From Parolsenella massiliensis (lineage in GTDB: Bacteria > Actinomycetota > Coriobacteriia > Coriobacteriales > Atopobiaceae): 64,000 bases of DNA. The notes below the pieces were generated by a model that made no database searches, was not told the DNA's origin, and saw only the letters and a program-made list of their open reading frames with translations. Position numbers and translations under genes: made by a program. Location of the stretch: contig NZ_LT671675.1 in assembly GCF_900143685.1 (NCBI RefSeq), positions 223,111 through 287,110 on the forward strand, in the 5' to 3' direction. Positions 50,189 to 58,291 of this stretch are shown here, piece by piece (the first letter of the stretch is position 1; every line of letters starts with the position of its first letter).

Positions 50189-51397
50189 ATGACCTACGAC
50201 TTCACGAGCAACATGGACCGGCGCGGCAAGGACGCCCTCGCCATCGACGGGCTGGGGACGGTGCCTGGCTTCCCCACGCCGCCGCGCGAGGGCTTCGACC
50301 AGATTCCCATGTGGGTGGCGGACATGAACTTCCCCACGTGCCCCACGATCACCCAAGCCGTTGCCGAGCGCCTCGCGCACCCCGCGTTTGGCTACTTCGA
50401 CCCCAGCGACGAGTACTTTGACGCCATCATCGGCTGGCAGCGCGACCGCAACGGCGTCGCGGGCCTGTCTCGCGAGCACATCGGCTACGAGAACGGCGTG
50501 CTGGGCGGTGCCGTCTCCGTGTTGCGCGCCATGGCGCTGCCGGGAGACGCCGTGCTCGTGCACAGCCCCACCTACATCGGCTTCACCAAGACGCTCGAGC
50601 GCAACGGCTACAAGATCGTGCTCTCCCCGCTCGTGCGCGACGAGGCCGGCGTGTGGCGCATGGACTACGAGGACATGGCCGCAAAGCTCGAGGAGAGCCG
50701 CGCGCACGTCGCCATCTTCTGCTCCCCGCACAACCCGAGCGGCCGCGTGTGGGAGCGTGCCGAGATCGAGCGTGCCATGGAGGTCTACGCCGCCCATGAC
50801 TGCGTCGTCATCTCCGACGAGATCTGGAGCGACATCATCCTGCCCGGCCACACGCACATACCCACGCAGCAGGTGAGCGACGAGGCGCGCCGGCGCACCG
50901 TGGCCCTCTACGCGCCGAGCAAGACGTTCAACCTCGCCGGCCTCATCGGCAGCTACCACGTCATCTACGACGACTACCTGCGCGACCGCGTGGATGCCGC
51001 CGCGGCCAAGACCGGCTACAACCACATGAACGTGCTCTCCATGCACGCACTCGTGGGCGCCTACACGCCCGAGGGCCGCGCGTGGGTCGACGAGCTCACA
51101 CGGGTGCTCGATGGCAACGTCGCCTGGGCGGTGGACTTCATCCGCGAGCACTTCGAGGGCGTGGAGCTTGCGCGTCCGCAGGGCACCTACATGCTGTTCC
51201 CCGACTGCGGGGCGTGGTGCGCCAAGCACGGCAAGACCGTGGACGACATTCTGTCCGCCGCCTGGGACGTGGGCGTCGACATCCAGGACGGCAGGCCGTT
51301 CCATGGCCCCAACCACGTGCGCATCAACCTGGCGCTGCCGCTCTCGCGCGTGCAGGAGGGCTTCGAGCGCCTGGACCGCTACGTGTTCAACGCGTGA
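50189..51397 (+). CDS. MalY/PatB-type PLP aminotransferase-lyase
   Basis: A 402-residue fold-type I enzyme. It has the MalY/PatB landmarks: IPMWVADMNFPTCPTI near the N-terminus, the SPTYIGF loop, SPHNPSGRVW, ISDEIWSDI and the PLP lysine K245 in YAPSKTFNLAG. Family members are cystathionine beta-lyases that release homocysteine or hydrogen sulfide. GAGAGG precedes the ATG. A single gene between the REPIN and ppaC. Confidence 0.9.
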   Translation: MTYDFTSNMDRRGKDALAIDGLGTVPGFPTPPREGFDQIPMWVADMNFPTCPTITQAVAERLAHPAFGYFDPSDEYFDAIIGWQRDRNGVAGLSREHIGYENGVLGGAVSVLRAMALPGDAVLVHSPTYIGFTKTLERNGYKIVLSPLVRDEAGVWRMDYEDMAAKLEESRAHVAIFCSPHNPSGRVWERAEIERAMEVYAAHDCVVISDEIWSDIILPGHTHIPTQQVSDEARRRTVALYAPSKTFNLAGLIGSYHVIYDDYLRDRVDAAAAKTGYNHMNVLSMHALVGAYTPEGRAWVDELTRVLDGNVAWAVDFIREHFEGVELARPQGTYMLFPDCGAWCAKHGKTVDDILSAAWDVGVDIQDGRPFHGPNHVRINLALPLSRVQEGFERLDRYVFNA

Positions 51398-51530
51398 GCG
51401 CACGGGCGCGGACATCGCGCGCATGCCCTGAGCTAGTACAATGAAATGCTGTGCATACTGCGGGCGCCCCTGGGGCGTCCGCTCTCATGAGCGCCCAGGA
51501 GCGGGCCTCGCAGGATACGAAGGAGTGTCA

Positions 51531-52457
51531 ATGAGCACGGTCTACGTCTTTGGTCACAAGAACCCCGACAACGACGCCATCATGAGCGCCGTCGTCCTGT
51601 CCCAGCTGCTCAACCAGGTGAACTACGACGGCAACGAGTACAAGGCCTGCGCCCTTGGCGCGCTGCCCGCTGAGTCCGCGAAGCTGCTTGCCGAGGCCGG
51701 CATCGCCGAGCCCGAGCAGATCGAGAGCGTCGAGGAGGGCCAGCTCGTCGTGCTCACGGACCACAACGAGTCCGCCCAGTCCGTCGAGGGCCTGAAGGGT
51801 GCCGTCGTCGCCGGCGTCGTTGACCACCACCGCATCGGCGACTTCGAGACGCCCGCGCCGCTGCACTACATCTGCCTTCCCTGGGGCTCCAGCTGCACGA
51901 TCGTCGCCAAGCTGTTCGAGGTCCTGGGTCAGCAGCCCACGGACACCCAGGCGAAGCTGTTGCTCTCTGCCATGATGACCGACACGCTCATGCTCAAGAG
52001 CCCCACGACGACCGACGTGGACCGTGCCATGGCCGCCAAGCTCGGCGAGCAGCTCGGCCTCGACCCCGTCAAGTTCGGCATGGAGGTCTTCCTGTCCCGT
52101 CCGTCCGGCTCCTTCACGGCCGCCGAGATGGTGGGCAACGACATCAAGATGTTCGAGCCGGCCGGCAGCAAGCTCCTCATCGGCCAGTACGAGACGGTCG
52201 ACAAGACTCGCGCCCTCGGCATGATCGACGAGATCCGCGAGGCCATGCGCGCCTACGCCGCCGAGAAGGGCGCCGACGGCATCGTCCTGTGCGTCACCGA
52301 CATCATGGAGGAGGGCTCCCAGGTCCTGTTCGAGGGCAACACCGAGCTCGCCCAGAAGGGCCTCGGCATCGCCGACGAGCATGATGGCGTCTGGATGCCC
52401 GGCGTGCTCTCCCGCAAGAAGCAGGTTGCCGCCCCGATCCTGGCTGCCGCCGAGTAG
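51531..52457 (+). CDS. ppaC: Manganese-dependent (family II) inorganic pyrophosphatase
   Basis: A 308-residue DHH-superfamily enzyme. Metal ligands: FGHKNPDNDAIMSA at the N-terminus and D98-H-H100 in GVVDHHRIGD. The C-terminal DHHA2 domain shows LSRKKQVAAPIL, where S-R-K-K binds pyrophosphate. The ATG at 51531 follows AAGGAG. Drives biosynthesis by removing pyrophosphate. Confidence 0.95.
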   Translation: MSTVYVFGHKNPDNDAIMSAVVLSQLLNQVNYDGNEYKACALGALPAESAKLLAEAGIAEPEQIESVEEGQLVVLTDHNESAQSVEGLKGAVVAGVVDHHRIGDFETPAPLHYICLPWGSSCTIVAKLFEVLGQQPTDTQAKLLLSAMMTDTLMLKSPTTTDVDRAMAAKLGEQLGLDPVKFGMEVFLSRPSGSFTAAEMVGNDIKMFEPAGSKLLIGQYETVDKTRALGMIDEIREAMRAYAAEKGADGIVLCVTDIMEEGSQVLFEGNTELAQKGLGIADEHDGVWMPGVLSRKKQVAAPILAAAE

Positions 52458-52554
52458 GGCCGTCACCCAAAAGTTGCGGATGATTTGCGTAACCGCCGAG
52501 TAACGCCCAGGACTGGCGTTTCTGCAAGGGTATACATTTTGTAGCAAGCCAAGG

Positions 52555-52587
52555 GGCCGCCGGTGCGCACGAGCGCCGGCGGCCTTT
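52555..52587 (+). terminator. Terminator between ppaC and nhaA
   Basis: GGCCGCCGGTGC/GCGCCGGCGGCC, one T-G pair, followed by TTTCT. A TATACA at 52531 lies just before it. Confidence 0.7.
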
Positions 52588-52621
52588 CTGAGAAGCGGGC
52601 GCAAGCCCAGAACGGAGTGAC

Positions 52622-54022
52622 ATGGCCCAGACCCCTGAGTCCATCATCGACGAGGAGATCATCGGCGTTGACGCCGTGGCGCGCAGGCTCGAGAAGCGCG
52701 ACTCGCTGCACGAGATCACCTCGAACGGAACGATCGCCGCGGCCGTCATGGTGCTCGCCGCCATCCTCGCCGTCATCGTGGCGAACACGCCGGCCTACGA
52801 GGCGGTGCACCACTTCTTCGAGACGGGCGTGACCTTTGGCATCGGCTCGTGGTCTGCGACGCTCACGCTCGAGCAGTTCGTGAACGACTTCCTCATGTCC
52901 ATCTTCTTTTTGCTCGTGGGCATCGAGCTCAAGTACGAGATGACGGTGGGCCAGCTGCGCCGCCCGAGGCAGGCGGCCCTCCCCATGCTCGCCGCCGTTG
53001 GTGGCGTCGCCGTGCCGTCGATCATCTACATGCTGCTCAACCTCGGCGCCAATGGCGCCCCGCACGGCTGGGCCGTCCCCATGGCCACCGACATCGCGTT
53101 TGCGCTTGGCATCATGTCGCTTCTGGGAGACCGCGTGGCACCGGCGACCAAGGTGTTCTTCTCGACGCTTGCCATTGCCGACGACATCCTCGCCATCATC
53201 GTCATTGCGGTGTTCTACGGGCAGACGCCGAGCATCCCGTGGGTCGCGGCGTCACTTGGCTGCATCGTCGTGCTCGCGGCGCTTCACCGTTGCCACGTGT
53301 GCTCTGCGCGCTGGTACATCGTCGTGGGTCTCGTGCTGTGGGTCTGCATGTTCAACTCCGGCATCCACGCCACGCTCGCCGGCGTCATCCTCGCGCTGTT
53401 TCTGCCCGCCCGCTCCGACATCCAGCTCGACGCGCTTCGCGACTGGCTGGGCGACAAGGCCGTCGTGCTCGACGACGCCTATGACGAGGACTCCCACGTG
53501 CTGGGCCAGCACGACTTCACGGTGGCCGCCGAGGGCGTCGAGCGCGTCATGCACCACGTGACGCCGCCGCTCCAGCGCGTCGAGCACTCCATCTCCGTGC
53601 TCGTGAACTTCTGCATCCTGCCGCTGTTCGCCTTCGTGAACGCGCAGGTGTGCCTCGTGGGCGCCGACCCCGCGGCCATCATCGCCGACCCGGTCACGCG
53701 CGGCGTGTTCCTGGGTGCGTTTCTCGGCAAGCCCATCGGCATCATCGGCGTGACGTTCGTGCTCGTGAAGATCGGCTTTGCCAAGCTTCCGCGCGGCGTC
53801 GACTGGAAGCAGATCGTGGGCGTGGGCCTCATGGGCGGCCTGGGCTTCACGATGTCGATCCTCATCGCCGGCCTTGCGTTCAGCGTGGAGAGCGAGGTGC
53901 TGGCCGCCAAGTGCGCCATCCTGGCGTGCTCCGTGGCAAGCGCCGTCGTGGGCAGCGCCTTCATCCTCGTGGCCACGCACAAGCCCGAGGCGGACGAGGA
54001 GAGCGGCGAGAGAGTCGCCTAA
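52622..54022 (+). CDS. nhaA: Na+/H+ antiporter NhaA
   Basis: A 466-residue antiporter with about 12 helices. The ion-binding pair is D187-D188 in LAIADDILAIIVIA; the earlier block DFLMSIFFLLVGIELKYE and later GVGLMGGLGFTMSILIAGLA are family signatures. A long cytoplasmic loop (about residues 280-315) is acidic and larger than in E. coli NhaA, and the C-terminal tail is acidic. It exports sodium and regulates pH. Confidence 0.95.
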   Translation: MAQTPESIIDEEIIGVDAVARRLEKRDSLHEITSNGTIAAAVMVLAAILAVIVANTPAYEAVHHFFETGVTFGIGSWSATLTLEQFVNDFLMSIFFLLVGIELKYEMTVGQLRRPRQAALPMLAAVGGVAVPSIIYMLLNLGANGAPHGWAVPMATDIAFALGIMSLLGDRVAPATKVFFSTLAIADDILAIIVIAVFYGQTPSIPWVAASLGCIVVLAALHRCHVCSARWYIVVGLVLWVCMFNSGIHATLAGVILALFLPARSDIQLDALRDWLGDKAVVLDDAYDEDSHVLGQHDFTVAAEGVERVMHHVTPPLQRVEHSISVLVNFCILPLFAFVNAQVCLVGADPAAIIADPVTRGVFLGAFLGKPIGIIGVTFVLVKIGFAKLPRGVDWKQIVGVGLMGGLGFTMSILIAGLAFSVESEVLAAKCAILACSVASAVVGSAFILVATHKPEADEESGERVA

Positions 54023-54027
54023 CGGCG

Positions 54028-54288
54028 CTACTCGACCGTGCTGAAGCGCTGCGTCCAGCCGTGGGCGGCGAGCGCGGAGTTGAACTGGTCTGCGATGCGG
54101 GCGCGCTCGTACAGGCCGCTCGGCAGCATTGAGACGATCTCGATGAGGTCCTCGGGCAGGTCGAACGTCTGCGCCATGACCTGCACGTCGAGGTTGTCCA
54201 CGAGCGTCTCGGAGGCGTACAGCGCGTCGACGAAGCGCTGGAGCTCTCCGTACTCGTCCGAGTTGGGAATGTAGGGCGGCTTTTCCAT
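54028..54288 (-). CDS. Small conserved-type hypothetical protein
   Basis: An 86-residue soluble, acidic protein with no membrane segment or known motif. Start at ATG 54288 on the minus strand with CGCATG context; the region LDVQVMAQTFDLPEDLIEIV looks like a helix-turn-helix or helical hairpin but is not assignable. Its reading frame avoids the shadow pattern of neighbouring genes and it fills the gap between nhaA and the next aminotransferase. Function unknown. Confidence 0.6.
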   Translation of the reverse strand: MEKPPYIPNSDEYGELQRFVDALYASETLVDNLDVQVMAQTFDLPEDLIEIVSMLPSGLYERARIADQFNSALAAHGWTQRFSTVE

Positions 54289-54372
54289 GCGGCCTATGGT
54301 AGCGCATGTGCGCATATACTCTTTCGCGACGGGCGCGCGAGCGCATCGGACAGACGGCGGATGGGAGACCAC

Positions 54373-55665
54373 ATGGCAAGCGTCTACGAGGCAATGGACA
54401 CCGAGGAGCTGGACGCGCAGATTGCGCAGCTTAAGGCCGACGTCGAGGAGCTCAGGGCTCGCGGCCTGTCGCTCGACATGGCGAGGGGCAAGCCCTCTCC
54501 CGAGCAGGTCGACCTCTCCCGCCCGATGCTCGACGTCCTCACGTCCGACTCGGACCTCACCGACTCCGGCGTTGACGCCGGCAACTACGGCTGCCCCGAC
54601 GGCCTTCCCGGCGCCCGCGCCCTCATGGCAGACATCCTGGGGGTCGACGCGGCAAACGTCGTGCTTGGCGGGTCGTCGAGCCTCAACATCATGAGCGACG
54701 TCGTGCTGCACGGCTGGGTGAAGGGCGTGCGCGGCCATGAGCCCCAGGTCCTGCAGGCCCAGCGCTCCACGCTCAAGTTCCTGTGCCCGAGCCCTGGCTA
54801 TGACCGCCACTTTGCCGTCTCCGCCAACGTCGGCTTCGAGAACGTGCCGGTTGCCATGGGCCCGGACGGCCCCGACATGGACGAGGTCGAGCGCCTCGTC
54901 GAGTCTGACCCAACCGTCAAGGGCATCTGGTGCGTCCCCAAGTACTCCAACCCCACGGGCATCACCTACTCCGACGAGACGGTGCGCCGCATGGCCGCGC
55001 TCAAGCCTGCCGCCCCCGACTTCCGCGTCTTCTGGGACAACGCCTACGTCGTGCATGACCTCACGGACGACCCCGACGAGCTGCTCGAGGTCTTCGGCGC
55101 CATCTCCGAGGCGGGCGGCAGCGACCTCGTCTACGAGTTTGCCTCGACGAGCAAGGTGACGTTCCCGGGCAGCGGCATCGCCTGCGTGGCCGCGAGCGCC
55201 GCCGACGCCGACGACCTGCGCGCCTGGTTTGGCGTCGAGCGCGTGTGCTGCGACAAGATCAGCCAGCTCATGCACGAGCGCTGGCTGCCCGACGCCGCGG
55301 CCGTTCGCGCCCACATGGCAAAGCAGGCCCGCGTGCTGCGTCCCCGCTTCGAGCTCGTGGAGAAGAAGCTCACCGAGGGCCTCGGCGAGCTGGGCTGCGC
55401 CACGTGGTCTCACCCCAAGGGCGGCTACTTCGTCTCGTTCGACGGCCCCGAGGGCTCGGCGAAGGCCATCGTCTCGCTTGCGGCCGAGCTTGGCGTCAAG
55501 ATGACGGGGGCCGGCGCCACGTGGCCCTATGGCGAGGACCCGCACGACACGAACATCCGCATCGCCCCGTCCTACCCCTCGCTCGCGGACCTCGAGGCGG
55601 CGCTCGACGTCTTCGTCGCCTGCGTGAAGCTCGTCTCGGCCCGTCTGGCCAGGGCGGCAAGGTAG
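54373..55665 (+). CDS. MocR-like (AspT-type) aminotransferase
   Basis: A 430-residue aminotransferase of the actinobacterial aspartate aminotransferase group. The start has the subfamily signature SLDMARGKPSPEQVDLS, and the PLP lysine is K261 in FASTSKVTFPGSGIA. Residues RIAPSYPSL near the end hold the substrate carboxylate arginine. The ATG at 54373 follows GGGAG. Probably supplies or removes aspartate/glutamate amino groups. It ends before a strong terminator. Confidence 0.88.
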   Translation: MASVYEAMDTEELDAQIAQLKADVEELRARGLSLDMARGKPSPEQVDLSRPMLDVLTSDSDLTDSGVDAGNYGCPDGLPGARALMADILGVDAANVVLGGSSSLNIMSDVVLHGWVKGVRGHEPQVLQAQRSTLKFLCPSPGYDRHFAVSANVGFENVPVAMGPDGPDMDEVERLVESDPTVKGIWCVPKYSNPTGITYSDETVRRMAALKPAAPDFRVFWDNAYVVHDLTDDPDELLEVFGAISEAGGSDLVYEFASTSKVTFPGSGIACVAASAADADDLRAWFGVERVCCDKISQLMHERWLPDAAAVRAHMAKQARVLRPRFELVEKKLTEGLGELGCATWSHPKGGYFVSFDGPEGSAKAIVSLAAELGVKMTGAGATWPYGEDPHDTNIRIAPSYPSLADLEAALDVFVACVKLVSARLARAAR

Positions 55666-55684
55666 GACAAAGCCGCAACGACAT

Positions 55685-55730
55685 GGGCGGGGCCTCTGGC
55701 GCTTGGCGGGCCAGAGGTCCCGCCCCCTTT
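55685..55730 (+). terminator. Terminator after AspT-type aminotransferase
   Basis: Sixteen-pair stem starting GGGCGGGGCCTCTGGC, one G-T pair, nine-base loop and CCTTT. Confidence 0.75.
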
Positions 55731-55857
55731 GGCTCTCGGATGGTTATTTGGTGGCTTGGGGTAGAATGTCCGCCATGTGTCCAGTTTGCCCCTAGGGTTG
55801 ACGCAGGGACATACTAATAAGTAACGGTGTCCGATCGTTGGGCAGGAAGGTCACGGC

Positions 55858-56619
55858 ATGGCATCCAAGGCCAAGAAGAGCGACAAGGAAATGGACGCGG
55901 ACGAGCAGTCCGAGCGTGCGGTCAACCCCGCGTCGCGCAGGCCGTTCGTGCTCGTTGCCGTCATCCTCGTGTCCGTCATCATGGTGGGCTCCATCCTGCT
56001 GCCGTCGCTGTCTGCCATCGTGTCGGGCATGCGGGCCTCGTCGAGCTCGTCTGACAGCTCGCAGGACGCGGCGTCTGCCGCAACCGAGGCGGCAACGACG
56101 AGCTCCTACATGGACCAGCTCGACAGCCGCTACTCGTCCACGGCCTCTGCGCTCGAGAGCAAGCTCGAGAGCAACCCCGATGACGCCGCGACGCTCATCA
56201 ATCTCGCGAACAACTACCTCACCTGGGGCGACATGGCCCGTAACTACGCCACCACCGACGACGACCAGGCCCACGTAAAAGACCTTCTCGAGAAGGCCGA
56301 GGGCTACTACGACCGTTACCTTGAGAACAACGATGCCAACGCGGCGCACGTGAACCGTGCGCTGTGCCAGTACTACCTTGGCGACACGGACGGCGCCATC
56401 GCTGCGCTCGAGCAGTTCTGCCGGGGCGTGGGAGACTACGCGCCCGCCTGGGCAAACCTTGGCATGATCTACGAGGATGCCGGCGAGACGGACAAGGCCA
56501 CGGACGCCTACAACAAGGCGCTCGAGGTCGACCCGGACGACACGTGCGGCATGAAGAGCTTCGTCACCTCGAAGCTGCAGTCCATTACGAACTCGGCTGC
56601 CACCACGGCCGCCGAGTAG
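55858..56619 (+). CDS. Membrane-anchored TPR protein
   Basis: A 253-residue protein with a charged N-terminus, one membrane helix (about residues 28-58), a Ser/Asp-rich linker and about four TPR units with the typical A-x-x-N-L-x-x-x-Y and W-A-N-L-G-M-I-Y-x-x-A-G patterns. The TPR face would lie outside the membrane. It sits just before a STAS protein and the tat genes; spacing suggests one operon. Function inferred only as protein-protein scaffold. Confidence 0.8.
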   Translation: MASKAKKSDKEMDADEQSERAVNPASRRPFVLVAVILVSVIMVGSILLPSLSAIVSGMRASSSSSDSSQDAASAATEAATTSSYMDQLDSRYSSTASALESKLESNPDDAATLINLANNYLTWGDMARNYATTDDDQAHVKDLLEKAEGYYDRYLENNDANAAHVNRALCQYYLGDTDGAIAALEQFCRGVGDYAPAWANLGMIYEDAGETDKATDAYNKALEVDPDDTCGMKSFVTSKLQSITNSAATTAAE

Positions 56620-56635
56620 CGAAAAGGGGATGGAC

Positions 56636-56947
56636 ATGGACCTTTCCATCAAGACGACCAACGACGGCGGCACGACCCTCGTGTCCGTCGTGGGCGAGGT
56701 AGACGTCTCGAACGCCTCCGAGCTCCGCGAGGCGCTCGACGCCGCACTCGCACAAGAGCCCGCTGGCATCACCGCAGACCTGGCGCAGGTTGCCTACATC
56801 GACTCGACGGGCATCGGCGTGCTCGTGGGCGCCGCCACCCGCAGTGCCGAGGCGGGCGTGGCGTTTGCCGTCGCCAACCCGCAGCCCAACGTCAGGCGCG
56901 TGCTCGGTCTTCTGGGCGTCGAGGGGCAACTGAACATCACCGACTAG
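56636..56947 (+). CDS. STAS-domain anti-sigma factor antagonist
   Basis: A 103-residue SpoIIAA/RsbV-like protein. The phosphorylatable serine is S57 in IDSTGIGVLVG, and VVGEVDVSNASELREAL starts the STAS fold. The ATG at 56636 is preferred over 56630 because the AAGGGG site is six bases upstream. No anti-sigma kinase or sigma factor is adjacent; that partner lies outside the window. Confidence 0.9.
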   Translation: MDLSIKTTNDGGTTLVSVVGEVDVSNASELREALDAALAQEPAGITADLAQVAYIDSTGIGVLVGAATRSAEAGVAFAVANPQPNVRRVLGLLGVEGQLNITD

Positions 56948-57001
56948 TGAAACCGTCGCGCCAGGTGATGCGCCTGGCGCGCGACGCCCAAGGAGGCATT
57001 C

Positions 57002-57466
57002 GTGTTCGGCATCGGAGACCAAGAGCTCGTACTCATTCTTTTGTTTGCATTCCTGCTGTTCGGCCCGGACAAGCTCCCGGGCATGGGCCGCACCATCGGC
57101 CGTGCGCTGCGTCAGTTCCGCACGGCGTCCGAGGGCGTGACGAAGGTCGTGCAGTCAGAGATCATCGACCCCATCCAGAACGCCGCGGACACGCCCGCCG
57201 GCAAGGCTGCCGCCAAGGCGCAGGAGGAGGACGCCGACCTCACGGAGGAGGAGGTGGCCGCCGCCAAGCCCGCCGAGACGTTCGCCGAGCGCCGCGCTCG
57301 CCTCGCCGCCGAGAAGGCCGCGTCCGAGAAGGCCAAGGACGCCAAGCCCGCCGCGGAGGCCGCGGCCAACCCCGACTCCGACGAGGACGCCGGCGCCGCC
57401 CCCGAGGAGGCTGGCGAGCCGCAGGAGGCCCCCAAGCCCGAGCCCGCCCCTGTATGGCCTCGATGA
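57002..57466 (+). CDS. tatB: TatA/TatB-type translocase subunit, apparent 3' frameshift
   Basis: A 154-residue Tat component: short N-terminal helix FGIGDQELVLILLFAFLLFG, then GPDKLPGMGRTIG and an amphipathic helix, then a long Ala/Glu/Lys-rich tail. Start is a GTG after AAGGAGG. GPDKLP favours TatB. The frame ends at a TGA (57464) soon after a C4 run (57447-57450). Skipping one base there gives an acidic end, LYGLDDEDDDDEEDA, with TAA at 57495 that overlaps the tatC start (TAATG). Either the sequence has a one-base insertion, the gene is mutated, or a +1 frameshift is used. Confidence 0.88.
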   Translation: MFGIGDQELVLILLFAFLLFGPDKLPGMGRTIGRALRQFRTASEGVTKVVQSEIIDPIQNAADTPAGKAAAKAQEEDADLTEEEVAAAKPAETFAERRARLAAEKAASEKAKDAKPAAEAAANPDSDEDAGAAPEEAGEPQEAPKPEPAPVWPR

Positions 57467-57496
57467 CGAAGATGACGATGACGAGGAGGACGCGTA

Positions 57497-58288
57497 ATGC
57501 CCGTCGGACCCGCAAGAATGCCGCTGCTCGATCACCTGAGCGAACTGAGGCGGCGCCTCACCATCATCGTCATGTGCGTCCTCGTGACCACGCTCGTCAT
57601 CTACATGGCCTCGCCGACGCTCATCCAGCTGCTCATCGACCCAATCAGGCAGTTCATGCCCGACGGCGGCCAGCTCTACGTCACCACGGCGCTCGGCGGC
57701 TTCACGCTGAGGTTCAAGGTGTCGGCGTTCTTCGCCGTCATCGTGTGCTGCCCCATCATCATCTTCCAGGTGCTTGGCTTCTTCATGCCGGCCCTGAAGC
57801 CCAGCGAGCAGAAGTGGGTCGCGCCTACGGTGGGCGCCCTCGTCTTCCTGTTCTTCTTTGGCATGCTCTTCTGCTACTTCGTCATCCTGCAGGCGACGTT
57901 TGGCTGGATGCTCGAGCAGACGAACGACTTCGCCGCGGTCTTTGCCAACGCCGAGGACTACATCAACATCATCACGCTGCTGGAGCTCGGCTTCGGCGCG
58001 TCGTTCGAACTGCCTCTCATCATCTTCTACCTGCTCGTGTTCCACCTCGTGCCGTACAAGACGATGCGCGAGCAGTGGCGCTACATCTACGTGGGCATGC
58101 TCATCGCGAGCGCCGTCGTGACGCCCGACGCGAGCCCCATCACCATGTTCCTGATGTTCGCCGCCGTCATCGTCCTGTACGAGGCCTCCCTGTTCGTCGC
58201 GCGCCGTGTGCTCATTGCCCGAGACGGCAAGGAGTCGCTCAAGTGGACGCGCGAGGAGTACTCGGAGCACAAGTTCAACGAGGAATAA
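57497..58288 (+). CDS. tatC: Twin-arginine translocase TatC
   Basis: A 263-residue protein with six membrane helices. The conserved N-terminal MPLLDHLSELRRRL, the loop FMPALKPSEQKW and the family FELPLIIFYLL are intact. TatC binds the RR signal and assembles with TatA/TatB. ATG overlaps the predicted in-frame TAA of the tatB tail. It supports the Tat signal on the 40.7 kb wall hydrolase. Confidence 0.96.
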   Translation: MPVGPARMPLLDHLSELRRRLTIIVMCVLVTTLVIYMASPTLIQLLIDPIRQFMPDGGQLYVTTALGGFTLRFKVSAFFAVIVCCPIIIFQVLGFFMPALKPSEQKWVAPTVGALVFLFFFGMLFCYFVILQATFGWMLEQTNDFAAVFANAEDYINIITLLELGFGASFELPLIIFYLLVFHLVPYKTMREQWRYIYVGMLIASAVVTPDASPITMFLMFAAVIVLYEASLFVARRVLIARDGKESLKWTREEYSEHKFNEE

Positions 58289-58291
58289 CCC

